A DNA stretch of 64,000 bases from NCBI GenBank assembly GCA_956465555.1, contig OY101120.1, forward strand, positions 1,286,001 through 1,350,000, in the 5' to 3' direction. The notes below the pieces were generated by a model that saw only the letters and a list, made by a program, of their open reading frames with translations, ran no database searches and had not been told where the DNA came from. The translations under genes were made by a program, and so were the position numbers. This DNA is from Nitzschia sp. pyKryTriq1. Its lineage: Eukaryota; Bacillariophyta; Bacillariophyceae; Bacillariales; Bacillariaceae. This document shows positions 20,831 to 30,416 of the stretch, piece by piece (positions within the stretch are counted from its first letter, which is position 1; every line of letters starts with the position of its first letter).

Positions 20831-22262
20831 ATGTTTAGCGGTAGTCAACAATCGGGTGTTTCGGATCTTTTGCTCGGCGCCGGCGGTTTTAGCGGCTCTC
20901 TGGGGAACGGCTTTGGCAATGACGGAGGGGCACCATCATCAGCTGGTGCAGGGGCTGTGTCGGGTGGTTCAACGGCTTTCGATCTTAGTGACTTTCCTAG
21001 TTTGGGCGGTGGTGCTGGGAACAGCAACGCACCTTCGAATTCGGGAGATGGACTGGCAGCAGCATTGCGACAACAGCAGCAACTGCTTGCGCACCAACAG
21101 CAAATGCTACAGGGAGCTGGGGCTGTAGCCAACGGAGCTGGTGGAAAGCAGCAAAACAACCTCTACCGACTCGCCATGTCGGGGGGCTCCAATGGAACGG
21201 GGAACTTCAGCATGACAACAGAAGACTTTCCTGCATTACCGGGCGCTCCTCCATCTTCAGGCGGAAATGGTGGAAACTCTGGGTCGGCAACGTCGCCGTC
21301 TTCTTCGTTGCTGATCGGTGGGACAAATAATGTGGTATCCTCGAATCAAGCGGGCATAGGGTTTGGAGCTAGTGGATCTAGAGCACCAAGCAGTAGTTCA
21401 GGTGGGCTGTACGGAAACGATCTGGACAATGGTGCACCAGGGTCCACCCCGCGAGTAGGTGGCGCCCAACTGGAAGGAGGAAGTCTGCTGGGTGGAGGCC
21501 TTGGTGGAGGAATAGGCGGCCTGGGTGGTCTGCAGCAAACTGGAAGTAGTCAACCATCGCAGCTTTCAAGAGGAGCTGCGGCATCGGCGTTATCGGGTTC
21601 CAGTGCAGCAGCGGGTTCGGCTCTGAGTGGGGATTTTGGATTGCTAGGTTTGCTAGGAGTAATTCGTATGACGGACGCGGATAGAAATGCGCTAGCGCTG
21701 GGATCAGATCTAACGATGCTTGGGCTCAGCCTTGGGTCAAGCGAACAGATTTACAGCACGTTTGCAAGTCCATTTTCAGAGAGTACGGCTTCGACGAAAG
21801 AACCTCACTACCAGGTAAGAATACACTTGTTCGCTGGGATATCTCCTACCGGTACTTTTGTGGCATGTCATACAACTTGCTGACCCCCCCTCCCCCCCCT
21901 CTAATGTACAGCTACCGATGTGCTACTACATGCAACCGCCGGCGCTGAAAACGGGCCATCTTTCCAAGTTCCAACTTGAAACTCTATTCTACATCTTCTA
22001 TGCTCTTCCGAAAGACGTTCTGCAAGCATATGCTGCGCAAGAGCTTTACACGAGAGAGTGGAGATATCATGGGGACCTAAAGCTGTGGTTCAAGCGAGCT
22101 GGGCCGTCCGACGGAGTTTCGTCAGCAGCTTCTTCGCCCCAATACCTCTACTTTGACATCAATTCATGGGAACGGCGCTTGTTCAATGGCAACATGAACC
22201 AGAATGTTACAAGTGGTTTCCTGTCCGAAGAAGATGTGAGAGTCAAGTTTCCAAGTTCATAA
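20831..22262 (+). CDS. NOT2: CCR4-NOT complex subunit NOT2
   Basis: Exons 20831-21814 and 21912-22262 (intron GTAAGA...ACAG, phase 0), 444 residues. The N-terminal 260 residues are Gly/Ser/Gln-rich and include two DFPxL-type boxes (LSDFPSLGG near 50 and TEDFPALPG near 133), as in metazoan CNOT2. The C-terminal NOT-box spans about residues 275-444: LTMLGLSLGSSEQIYSTFAS, PMCYYMQPP, GHLSKFQLETLFYIFYALPK and YHGDLKLWFKRAG. It is a scaffold of the deadenylase complex that shortens mRNA poly(A) tails and is also present in the nucleus. The length and order match the family. Confidence 0.92.
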
Positions 22263-22814
22263 TCGGCGACTGGCGAATGGAGTCCTACATAGTCTCTCTT
22301 TTCCTAGTGAGACCGCAGGCGGGCATGTAGAGCTACAATAAAGTAAGAAAATTGAATTGGCGATGAGGGACCTCTCTGACATACCAACAAGGACTACTAT
22401 GACGTTACATTTGTATCTTACTCGTGCCATGACGGGGATCTACTCGAGAGAGGTTCACCTACTGCATCTGTATGGGAACACTGATACCCCTACTATTACG
22501 AATTGCCCTAGCTTCTTTTAGTTAGTAGACCGCTCAAAGACACCGCAGTACAAAAATCCAGGCTGTTCTACAGAGCTAATAACGTTATCACTACCTTTGT
22601 CTTTCTGCTGTGTTGTTGGTCGTGGTCCGCACGCATGTTTATAAGATTTTGGTTGGCGAAGCCTCATGGGCGGCTTGCTGCCTTTATTTTCTTTTTCTCT
22701 CGGGGCTGCCCCAAGGTTTAAGATCGGATTTTGTATTTTTTTTCTTTTTTACAATTGTATTTGTAGCCAGCTCTGAATGGTGGTAGCGATTTGCCAAATT
22801 TGGAACTGGAAAAA
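22263..22814. other. 3'-3' intergenic region
   Basis: A convergent gap holding the 3' UTRs, with poly(T) at about 22738-22750. No GTACCGGTAC-type palindromes and no gene. Confidence 0.5.
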
Positions 22815-23357
22815 TCAAGAATTTTTGCGGGGCTGCTGGATCGGCTTCTTGTGACCGAACTTAGTCCCAAGGTTTTTGTTGATCCTAGGTTTCGTCATCA
22901 TGCTATGCTCCTTGGCCCGCATGCGATTCTCGATATGAAGAGGTGTATAGTCGAGTACGACGATCTCATGGGAATCGAGAAGATGAGGCTCGCCATGATT
23001 AACTGGACTGATAATGTGCCTCGCAGCTCGTGGCTTCCCAACAAGACCTCTACGAGCTTCCCAGCGCTTGTTTAGTCCATCATGAAGTGACCTAGCTGCT
23101 TCTTCACTTTCTTCAAGCGAAGCAAGGTTGGCCATCAATTCCACAAAGAACTCAGCTGCCTCGAGTTCCGCGGCCTCTTGGGCCGTTGGAGGGAATGCCT
23201 CATCAAGTGTTTCATCGGTGATGCTGCACAGAAAGTCGTGCTCAGAACCTAAAAATGTCATTGATGGAATCCCGTTGTTGTAGATGGTGGGTTGCACTTC
23301 CTCTCCCATGATGGGATGGAACGGCTGTGCAAAGGGTGAGAGTACAGATACCGTCAT
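22815..23357 (-). CDS. Hypothetical protein with an N-terminal PAM2-like motif
   Basis: Single exon, 180 residues, ATG at 23357. The first 16 residues contain SVLSPFAQPFHP, which fits the PAM2 consensus (L-x-P-x-A-x-x-F-x-P) bound by the MLLE domain of poly(A)-binding protein; the usual Asn is Ser here. Then comes an acidic helical segment (about residues 45-88: TDETLDEAFPPTAQEAAELE, ...) and a basic tail rich in Arg, Lys and His (KPRINKNLGTKFGHKK). Short acidic-helix PAM2 proteins of this style (PAIP, CID and TOB families) act in translation or mRNA decay. It sits convergent to NOT2, which may be coincidence. The family is not recognised beyond the motif. Confidence 0.65.
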   Translation of the reverse strand: MTVSVLSPFAQPFHPIMGEEVQPTIYNNGIPSMTFLGSEHDFLCSITDETLDEAFPPTAQEAAELEAAEFFVELMANLASLEESEEAARSLHDGLNKRWEARRGLVGKPRAARHIISPVNHGEPHLLDSHEIVVLDYTPLHIENRMRAKEHSMMTKPRINKNLGTKFGHKKPIQQPRKNS

Positions 23358-24336
23358 GGTGAAAGATACGTTTTAGCAAGAAGCAAGAAAGGAAGGCTTC
23401 GGTTTTTATGATCGAAAAAGAACGTTGTTTCTCCGGTAGTTCGAAGCACCACAAAGAAGATCTTTACTGTATCATACAGTTTACACAGCATTCTTCGGGA
23501 GCAGTTCTTCATTCTGACGCCTGATCGTGTCACTGACAAGAACGCAGACACATGCCTCCCGCCCGCCCGGCGCCCCCCCAGAAACCCTTGAAGAATTCTG
23601 AAGGCCGGCAAGACGCAAGGACAGGCAATGAAGAAGGGGACTACTTCATTCCTATTCTTCGGTCTTGGTTGCGTGTCCCGCTTGGGCTGAGAAGGTACCA
23701 GTAGGGGATAGGGGAAGGACCGACAGGATTCGGCGGTGACACGACATTGGCATGACAGTTCATCTCATTGCATCCTGCGGCAATATGATGCTCTTGACCA
23801 TGTCGATGGATGTCCATGGCCATGACTTTTCGAGGCGTGTAATGACTTGTCCATGGCCATGATAATAAAGCAAAACTAGTGAAAACGGCAAAGACCCTAC
23901 GAATCTCAGCCGCTGGTGTTGGCAAAAATACATTGGCAAGCAATGGTTTCAACTTCTTTCGAGGTGCGAGGAAGCTTGGCTTTATCCCCTTGGCAAGGGG
24001 TGTTAGCCTGAGACTGAGAACGGGTAGTAGAATGATTTGGTGTGCTAGCTTTGTTGCGTTGCGTCATTGTGGATTTCGGGTATTTTCGTACCGGAGGGCA
24101 ACGTCGAGTTCTACGTGCTATTTATTTAGCTTTAGTTTCGAGGTATCATCTGAGAGATATCTAACAGCTCGCTCAACCATTATCATTATTTTGTTATTGT
24201 CTACCGGTACGCACGTGTACTCGTATGTTATTGTTAGCAGAGAGCAGAGTGCTTTCTCCGTCACAAAACCCCATATCCCCTAGCCATCGAGAATAGGTTG
24301 GATTGCCAGAGTCCTGTTGAGCTCGAGCCCGATATC
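23358..24336. other. Divergent region, PAM2-motif gene to PRPP synthetase gene
   Basis: Nearly 1 kb. It contains a possible small minus-strand gene (see 23641-24067) and a short GTAC/CCGGTAC cluster at about 24200-24225. Confidence 0.35.
23641..24067 (-). CDS. Possible small membrane/His-rich protein, frame unresolved
   Basis: An ATG at 24067 starts a hydrophilic frame (MTQRNKASTPNHSTT, ...) that stops near 23908. An overlapping second frame runs from upstream through 23641 and encodes one hydrophobic segment (VFAVFTSFALLSWPW), a His/Cys-containing stretch (DIHRHGQEHHIAAGCNEMNC) and a Pro-rich end. The two frames differ by one base and no intron of plausible length connects them. This may be a decayed gene, a sequencing indel or chance. 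No family recognised. Confidence 0.22.
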
Positions 24337-25834
24337 ATGCAGCACCATGGGCGTAGGCTGCTACCCTGGCTGATGATCATATCATCCGCCATGTCCGATG
24401 GTTTTTTGCAGCCACATCAAAACCAACGGCAAGAAACATGCCGGTGGGAGAAGAATGAAAATGGTCAAGACAAAGCCCAAAAGATTATGTACAATCAGCA
24501 GTCAAGGCAACGAGAGGCTATGCGATACCAAATTATTGCAGCCGAGGCCGTAGAACCGTTAGCTCAGCGTATGGAAGAGGTAAGTCGGTCGGTTGGCCGT
24601 TCCGTTGGAATGAAATGATTGGTACACTCAATATGGACTCACTGACAGTTGTTCCGTCGTTACGTGCGTGTGACGTGTCTCTAGGCATACCCTGACAGGT
24701 TTACGTATCACCCGACAACATGGGAGAAATTTCCTGATGGGACGGGTGAGTATACTTCTTCCAAATGGTGCTGTACATTGGCCAACGTGGATTCAATACT
24801 TAGACACTTTCTCTTCCCCTAACCCGCCACGTTACGCTTCAGACAATATTGAGATTGGTGGGTTCACGCCGCATAATCTGGTATCCGGCGAGCATGTGTT
24901 ATTCTTGGCGAGCTTTCACAACAACGACGTCACTCTTTCTCAGTTTCAGGTCATGATCACATTGCTTTTGAGTTTTATTGAGTCAATGACAGTGGTGCTT
25001 CCGTACTCACCGGTCGGTAAGTGTTATGCTCAAGAAATTTCGTGTGCTAGAAGATCATTAGCGAATTTTGCGCTAATGGTTTGGCCGATCGATAGGTACA
25101 ATGGAGCGTGTCGTTCAAGAAGGCCAAGTTGCAACGGCTGCCACCTATGCACACATGTTTTCTTCGCTCCCTAGCTGTGGACGGCCTACTCGCCTAATGG
25201 TCTATGATCTTCATACACTTCAGAATCGATTTTATTTGGTATGTAGTCTGATGGTGGGTTGGTGGATCTACAACGACTCGAACCCATGTTCTCACCGAAA
25301 CCCTCTAATCCGTAGCATGGAAATTCTGTGGCTTCGCTCCAAACTGCGATCCCACTTCTGAAAGAAAAGATAAAGGAATCAAACATCAACTGTGTCGCCT
25401 TTCCAGACGATGGAGCAGCGAAGCGATTCTCGGCCATGTTTCAGGATATGGATTTGGAGATTATAGTTTGCGGCAAAACACGTGGTGAAGGAGACCAGCG
25501 AAACGTCGTGATCCAAGATGGAGATGCCAACGGGAAGCACATTGTCATCGTAGACGATCTTGTACAAACTGGTGGAACTCTCTTCGAAAGTGGGAAGGTG
25601 CTGAAGGAAGCAGGCGCTGCTAGTGTGAACGCTTTCGTAAGTCATGCTGTCTTCCCGAATGATAGTTGGAAACGTTTTAACGTTGGTGGGGATAGAGCCT
25701 GCTTTGACAAGTTCTGGGTAACGAATTCAATTCCAACGGTCACAGACAAACTCCCGGTCTCAGATGGTATCTTTGAGGTCCTGGATTTGATGGATCTCAT
25801 CATAAAAGACCTTGACCACTTTTCGAGCACATAG
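24337..25834 (+). CDS. Class II (plant PRS3/4-like) ribose-phosphate pyrophosphokinase
   Basis: Five exons: 24337-24579, 24685-24745, 24843-25016, 25096-25238 and 25316-25834, all GT-AG, phases 0, 1, 1, 0; 379 residues. The enzyme makes PRPP from ribose-5-phosphate and ATP for nucleotide, His and Trp synthesis. Core signatures: HVLFLASFHNNDVTLSQFQV, VVLPYSPVGTMERVVQEGQV, YDLHTLQNRFYL, VAFPDDGAAKRF, and the PRPP loop HIVIVDDLVQTGGTL. VLPYSPVGTMERV corresponds to the FFPTGSFERM block of plant phosphate-independent class II PRS3/PRS4. Residues 1-28 (RRLLPWLMIISSAMSDGFL) look like a signal peptide ending in GF, suggesting plastid targeting. Catalytic competence of the divergent N-half cannot be judged by eye. 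Confidence 0.85.
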
Positions 25835-26142
25835 GTCGTAGGAGGCTTTAAAAGGCGCCGGTCCTGACAATTGATATATGTCCTAGAGGTGTGATTTTGG
25901 TAATGCTATTGTATGATCAATTTGCTTACAGATAGAGCAAAACCCGTGAACGGTCTGCCCCTCTTCTGCAAATCACGATAACCCACCCGCAGTTGTCTTC
26001 GAATTTTTCAGGCACGAGACTACGTGTACAGGCAGTCCCGAAGCCGTTCAAACGTTTACTTGAAACTGAAATGCCGTAGGCAGGAAAGTTGCCAGTCACC
26101 TTACGGTACCGGTACAAGTAGTTCATGATTTGAACCAACAAC
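25835..26142. other. 3'-3' intergenic gap
   Basis: A convergent gap of about 300 bp. Nothing recognised except a single ACGGTACCGGTACAAG motif at 26103-26118, close to the 3' end of the coiled-coil gene. Confidence 0.4.
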
Positions 26143-27025
26143 CTACATCCACGCAGCACCAGAGGATGATGATTCGTTTTCGAATCCTGTGTGGCGTTGC
26201 CCCTGTTCTGCTTCGCGAAGAGCTTGTTTCATCTCCGCTTTCTGAAACGAACACAAAAGAGGACCAAGGGCAGAGGAGTTAGCGCACTGGTCACCCTTTC
26301 TTCGTTGACGAGTGATGGCTTTGTCTTACCTGCGCAATCAGTTGTTTGTTTTCTGCCGACAGACAGTCGATCTCCCGCAGTGCTTCTCCATCCTCCCTTT
26401 GCAAACTTTCGCAGTCCGCAATCAACGATTTCCTATCTTTGAGAAGCTCGCTCTCCGCTTGCTTCAATCTCCGGATACTGGTTTCGATTTTGTCAAGCTC
26501 CTTCTGGCGTCTCCGGATCGCTCGAGTCTTGGATTCGAGAAGCTTTCTGTACCTCTCCATCTCCATTTCATGTGGAGCGTATATGTTCTCGATGTCATTT
26601 TGTAAGTGTGCCTGAACCTTCTCGGATTCTTCCTTGACAGCTTGGGTACCGACTTTCAGTTTTTCATTCTTCGCGCGTTGCTCTTGGACTTTGTCTTGAG
26701 CTCGGAAGAGATCCAGCTCCACTTGATTCCGAGCAATGCCGCACTTCAACTGATTCTGGCGGTGAGCACGGTTGGTCTGCAACTCTTGTTCTTTGACCTT
26801 GCGAGTTTGTTCCAGTTGCAGCATCGTTTTCTGCAAGTTGTTCTGTTCCTCCCTGAGTTTCCTTGCTCGCTCTTGAATTCGAGTCGCGAGCGCCATCATG
26901 TTTCCATCTGCCGGGATAGCTGTACCAGTACTGGTGGTAGTTTGACCAGCTCTCGTGGAAGCCCCGTCGCTGGTGGACGACCATCTTCGTGGTGCCAAGC
27001 CACTGTTGGTAGTAGATGATTCCAT
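26143..27025 (-). CDS. Coiled-coil protein of unknown function
   Basis: Exons 26330-27025 and 26143-26241 (intron GTAAGA...TCAG, phase 0), 264 residues. After a Ser/Thr-rich 40-residue start, residues about 43-245 form an almost continuous coiled coil (heptads in ATRIQERARKLREEQNNLQK, KTRAIRRRQKELDKIETSIR, ...). The C-terminus is EQGQRHTGFENE followed by a Ser-rich end. No signal peptide or membrane segment. It could be a cytoskeletal, flagellar-type or kinetochore coiled coil; the sequence alone does not decide. It is divergent from recA. Confidence 0.75.
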
Positions 27026-27789
27026 TTGAGAAATAGCGAGTGAAGAGAGATAATACGTATAGTGTTGACTGCGACTTCAATAGATTGATTGCGATTGTTT
27101 GAATGGAATGAAATTGGAATGGGTCTGCGAGTACTCGTAACAATACTCGTATTTACTCGTATCATCACTCGGTACATTACTATTTCCTCTTCTACGAGTA
27201 CCAGTATTATTATTTATTTGTTCTTGCTTTTTTGGGCGCGGGAATGCCAGCTCTACTCTAGCCATCAGTACAGTAGCCAATCGGATGGCGGACAGGCGCC
27301 ACTGGATGTGCGCGCCTGCCTGTCTACCAGCAGTGCTTGCTACACGGTGCGCAATGCGCACCGGTACTGTATTGGTGCTGGTACAAGTACCAGTACCGGT
27401 AGGTAGACGGTACCGGTACATACCTGTGCCAGGTACACTGGTACCGGTAGACGGTACCTGTACACAGTACCAGTACTGTACGGTACCTGGTATAAATACC
27501 GGCTTTCAGCGATGATGGCGGGAGGAGGGCGAGACAAGGACGAGGTATTTACCGGTACCAGGTACCAGGTACGAGTAGCTACAGTACCAGGGACCTGGTA
27601 CCAGGTACGTACTGTACATGTACTGTACGAGGATCGAGCGAGCGTGAAAAAGACCCCGAAGAACTCCGAAAAGCTGGCTGCAAACAAAAAACGAAGGAAA
27701 CCTGCCATTTTTTGCCACTAACTCCAACGCCACTTTGCACTATTTCACTTTTCGAAACCCTTTCATAGAATAATAAGAACCAACACACA
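27026..27789. promoter_or_regulatory. Divergent promoter region packed with GTAC palindromes
   Basis: A 764-bp gap between the coiled-coil gene and recA. From 27360 to 27625 there is a near-continuous array of GTAC-stepped palindromes (GGTACCGGTACA, GGTACCTGGTAT, ACCAGGTACC, and more), the densest in the window. Open frames here are repeat artefacts. Confidence 0.55.
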
Positions 27790-29293
27790 ATGAAGAGTTT
27801 TGCTGTAACAGCTATTCTCGCTATGGCGTCAACAACCTCGGGTTTTGTAGTCAGCCCATGGAATCGAGTTTCCAGCACGGCACTGGCGGCACGAAAGGCG
27901 AAGGGCGAGGCAAAGGCGGACGATGGCGAAAACTCGAACAAAATGGATCCTTCCAAACGGGCGGCGCTCGATGGCGTCTTGAACCAAATTGAACGTTCTT
28001 ACGGCCGAGGATCCATTGTTAAACTAGGGGACGCCGATCATATGGTGGTGGAAAGCATCAGCACCGGTGCTCTGACTCTGGACGCAGCTCTCGGTGGCGG
28101 ATATCCAAAGGGGCGTGTGATTGAGATCTACGGCCCGGAAAGCTCCGGGAAGACGACACTGGCTCTACATGCAATTGCTGAGTGCCAAAGAATGGGGGGA
28201 ACAGCGGCCTTCGTGGATGCAGAGCATGCTCTGGATCCATCTTACGGTAGGTATCTATGACTTTATCCGTTTGGGAGTATTTGTGTACTATATCTCAACA
28301 TTATTTTTTGTATTTTCGTTTCATCAGCCATGGGATTGGGGGTCGATGTGGACAATCTTCTCGTCAGTCAACCTGACTGCGGAGAAATGGCCCTGGATAT
28401 TGTGGATCAATTAGTTCGAAGTTCGGCGGTTGATATCATTGTGATCGATTCTGTTGCGGCTCTAGTTCCACGTGCCGAGCTGGAGGGCGACATGTCGGAT
28501 CAACAAATCGGACTCCAGGCCAGACTCATGAGCAAGGCAATGAGAAAGATTACGGGCTCTTTGTCACTAAGTCAATGCACCGTTGTCTTTTTGAATCAGC
28601 TACGATCCAAGGTACGTACTATTGACCCTTCGTGAACGATATTCAGCCAAAAGACGTCACTGACCTCGGACGACTGTCGAAAACCACAGGTTGGTGTGAT
28701 CTACGGTTCCCCTGAGGTGACATCTGGGGGTAATGCGCTGAAATTCTACTCTTCTGTCAGATTGGATACACGACGCAAAGAGATACTCCCAGAGAATAAG
28801 GGGATTCGTGTTAAGGTCAAAGGTAAATGCGAGCTGGCTTTGTCGATGTTTTGGTAACGATGTGCGATTCCCACTAACTCTGTGACCACCTACCGACTGC
28901 CATTTTCCACTGCCCCTGCTGTATTTTTTGCCAGTCGTCAAAAATAAAGTTGCCGCCCCATTCAAGGCTGTTATGTTGGATATTCTTTTTGGCTCGGGGA
29001 TTGATAGTCTTGGCTGCATGCTGGACGCGGCCCTTGACTTGAATATTGTGGAACGTCGAGGTAGCTGGTATGCGTATAAGGGTCAGCAGCTAGCGCAGGG
29101 TCGAACGAATGCTGTTGAATTTCTACGGGAACACGAAGTCGGCAGTCAAATTGCGAATGATGTCCGTCAAGCACTTGCCAATTTCGGAAAAGAGAACGCG
29201 TTGGGTGCCGAACCGTCTGACGACGTCTTTGATGATGAAAGTGCTATGGAGCTAGCCGTAGCCGAAGAACAAGAGGAGTCGCTGTTTGAATAG
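27790..29293 (+). CDS. recA: Organellar (plastid-type) bacterial RecA recombinase
   Basis: Four exons: 27790-28246, 28328-28611, 28690-28822 and 28935-29293 (phases 1, 0, 1), 410 residues. Residues 1-20 form a signal peptide followed by GFVVSP, the diatom plastid-type motif. The RecA core is complete: [40 protein letters not shown], Walker [10 protein letters not shown] (about 115-123), DAEHALDP, Walker [17 protein letters not shown], the L1/L2 region ([33 protein letters not shown]) and the acidic tail. It pairs homologous DNA in organelle genome repair. The targeting call is inferred from the N-terminus. Its stop codon is only 16 bp from that of the convergent TRAPPC2L gene. Confidence 0.93.
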
Positions 29294-29309
29294 GGTGGGA
29301 AAAGGTTGC

Positions 29310-29971
29310 CTATATCATTCCATCCGTTTGGTTAAAAACCGCTACATGTTTTTGAACCCCGTCCTCGAATCGTTTTGAGACAATAGGTTTTCCAATCTCC
29401 TTGAACGGATTCATCAGATCCGCCACATATAAGTCATGAATTTTTACCAGTAGTGCCTTGATTTCGTCATCGACATTCTTTTGGACATCGGGGACGGCTT
29501 CGTCTTCGACAACTAGGACTAGCTTGATTTTAGTTGTCGTTACATATCCTAGGAAATAGAAGATCCAGGGATGAGATTTTGATATTGGCTCCCCGTATTC
29601 TAAGGGCTTCCACTTCACATTTCGGCTTACGTACCGTAGACACGCATCTCTTCTATTGGTTCTAAAAGACCGACAAACATTCCATCCACTCCCGCGACCG
29701 CAGCTGATTTTCGCCAGCCGTAGCCCGGGGGAGGACCCGCAAGCTGTTCGAGCCGATCCAGAGCAGCATGTATAATGAACTGGAATCGAGAGGAGCAGTC
29801 GAATCCACCGTGCACGGTGGATTCTTCCGGGATTTTATCTTCTTCGTGGCCTGCAGACAGACCGAACAAAGTAGAATCATCGATCAACGCCGCGGGGCCA
29901 GGCTCACGAAATTCCTTCATGTAAAGTGGCTTGTTGTTCTTTCCGACGACTGCGATGCTAAGGGCGGCCAT
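29310..29971 (-). CDS. TRAPP complex subunit 2-like (TRAPPC2L / Tca17-like)
   Basis: Exons 29635-29971 and 29310-29548 (intron GTACGT...CTAG, phase 1), 191 residues. The longin-like fold of the sedlin family is visible: SIAVVGKNNKPLYMKEF at the start, FQFIIHAALDRLEQ, FVGLLEPIEEMRVYGYVTTT, KIKLVLVVED and LVKIHDLYVADLMNPF. This order and the VYGYVTxxKxK block match TRAPPC2L. It is a small core subunit of the tethering complexes acting in ER-Golgi and Golgi traffic. It is about 50 residues longer than the human protein because of an acidic loop near residues 35-55. ATG at 29971 is chosen because homology starts there; the frame remains open upstream. Confidence 0.85.
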
Positions 29972-30416
29972 GGTTGTTACAGATACACGTAGTTCTGAGA
30001 TGTCTATTGTTTGGCATTGAATTGATATGCTACATGCTACATATCCATCTACCGGTATCAGTAGAACCCCCCCCCCCTCTGTGCTGCGACCAGTAGACAA
30101 CCCCCCCCCCTCTGTGCTGCGGGTATACGCGCGACGTGTGGTACCAGTACTGTGTACGGTACGTTCTGGACAACTTCTCGCACTGAACCCGCCCCCGCCC
30201 TCGGAATCATCTCGCGCTCGGCATCCCGTTGATCTTCTCTGTGGGTGGTCCCCATAATTAGTAGAGATCCCCAAATGACAATCAATGACCCCCTAACCGA
30301 CGCTCCCCCGGCGCGCCAGCTTTTGCGAGAAAACGATTTTCTTCTTCGCTCACAAAGTCAAAGAAGTGAAAGCGAGGACGAGGACTATTTATGCGTACAC
30401 CGACAAGGCATGATCA
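29972..30416. other. Divergent gap TRAPPC2L/AAA gene with duplicated poly-C block
   Basis: Contains two copies of a poly-C run followed by TCTGTGCTGCG (about 30066-30091 and 30099-30121). At 30275 an ATG opens an acidic 60-codon frame (30275-30457) that overlaps the start of the AAA gene in another frame; see findings. Confidence 0.45.

Noticed and set aside
27360-27625. GTAC array as a CRISPR-like or tandem-repeat array
   Set aside because: The units are short palindromes of variable length without constant repeats or spacers, in a eukaryotic intergenic region.
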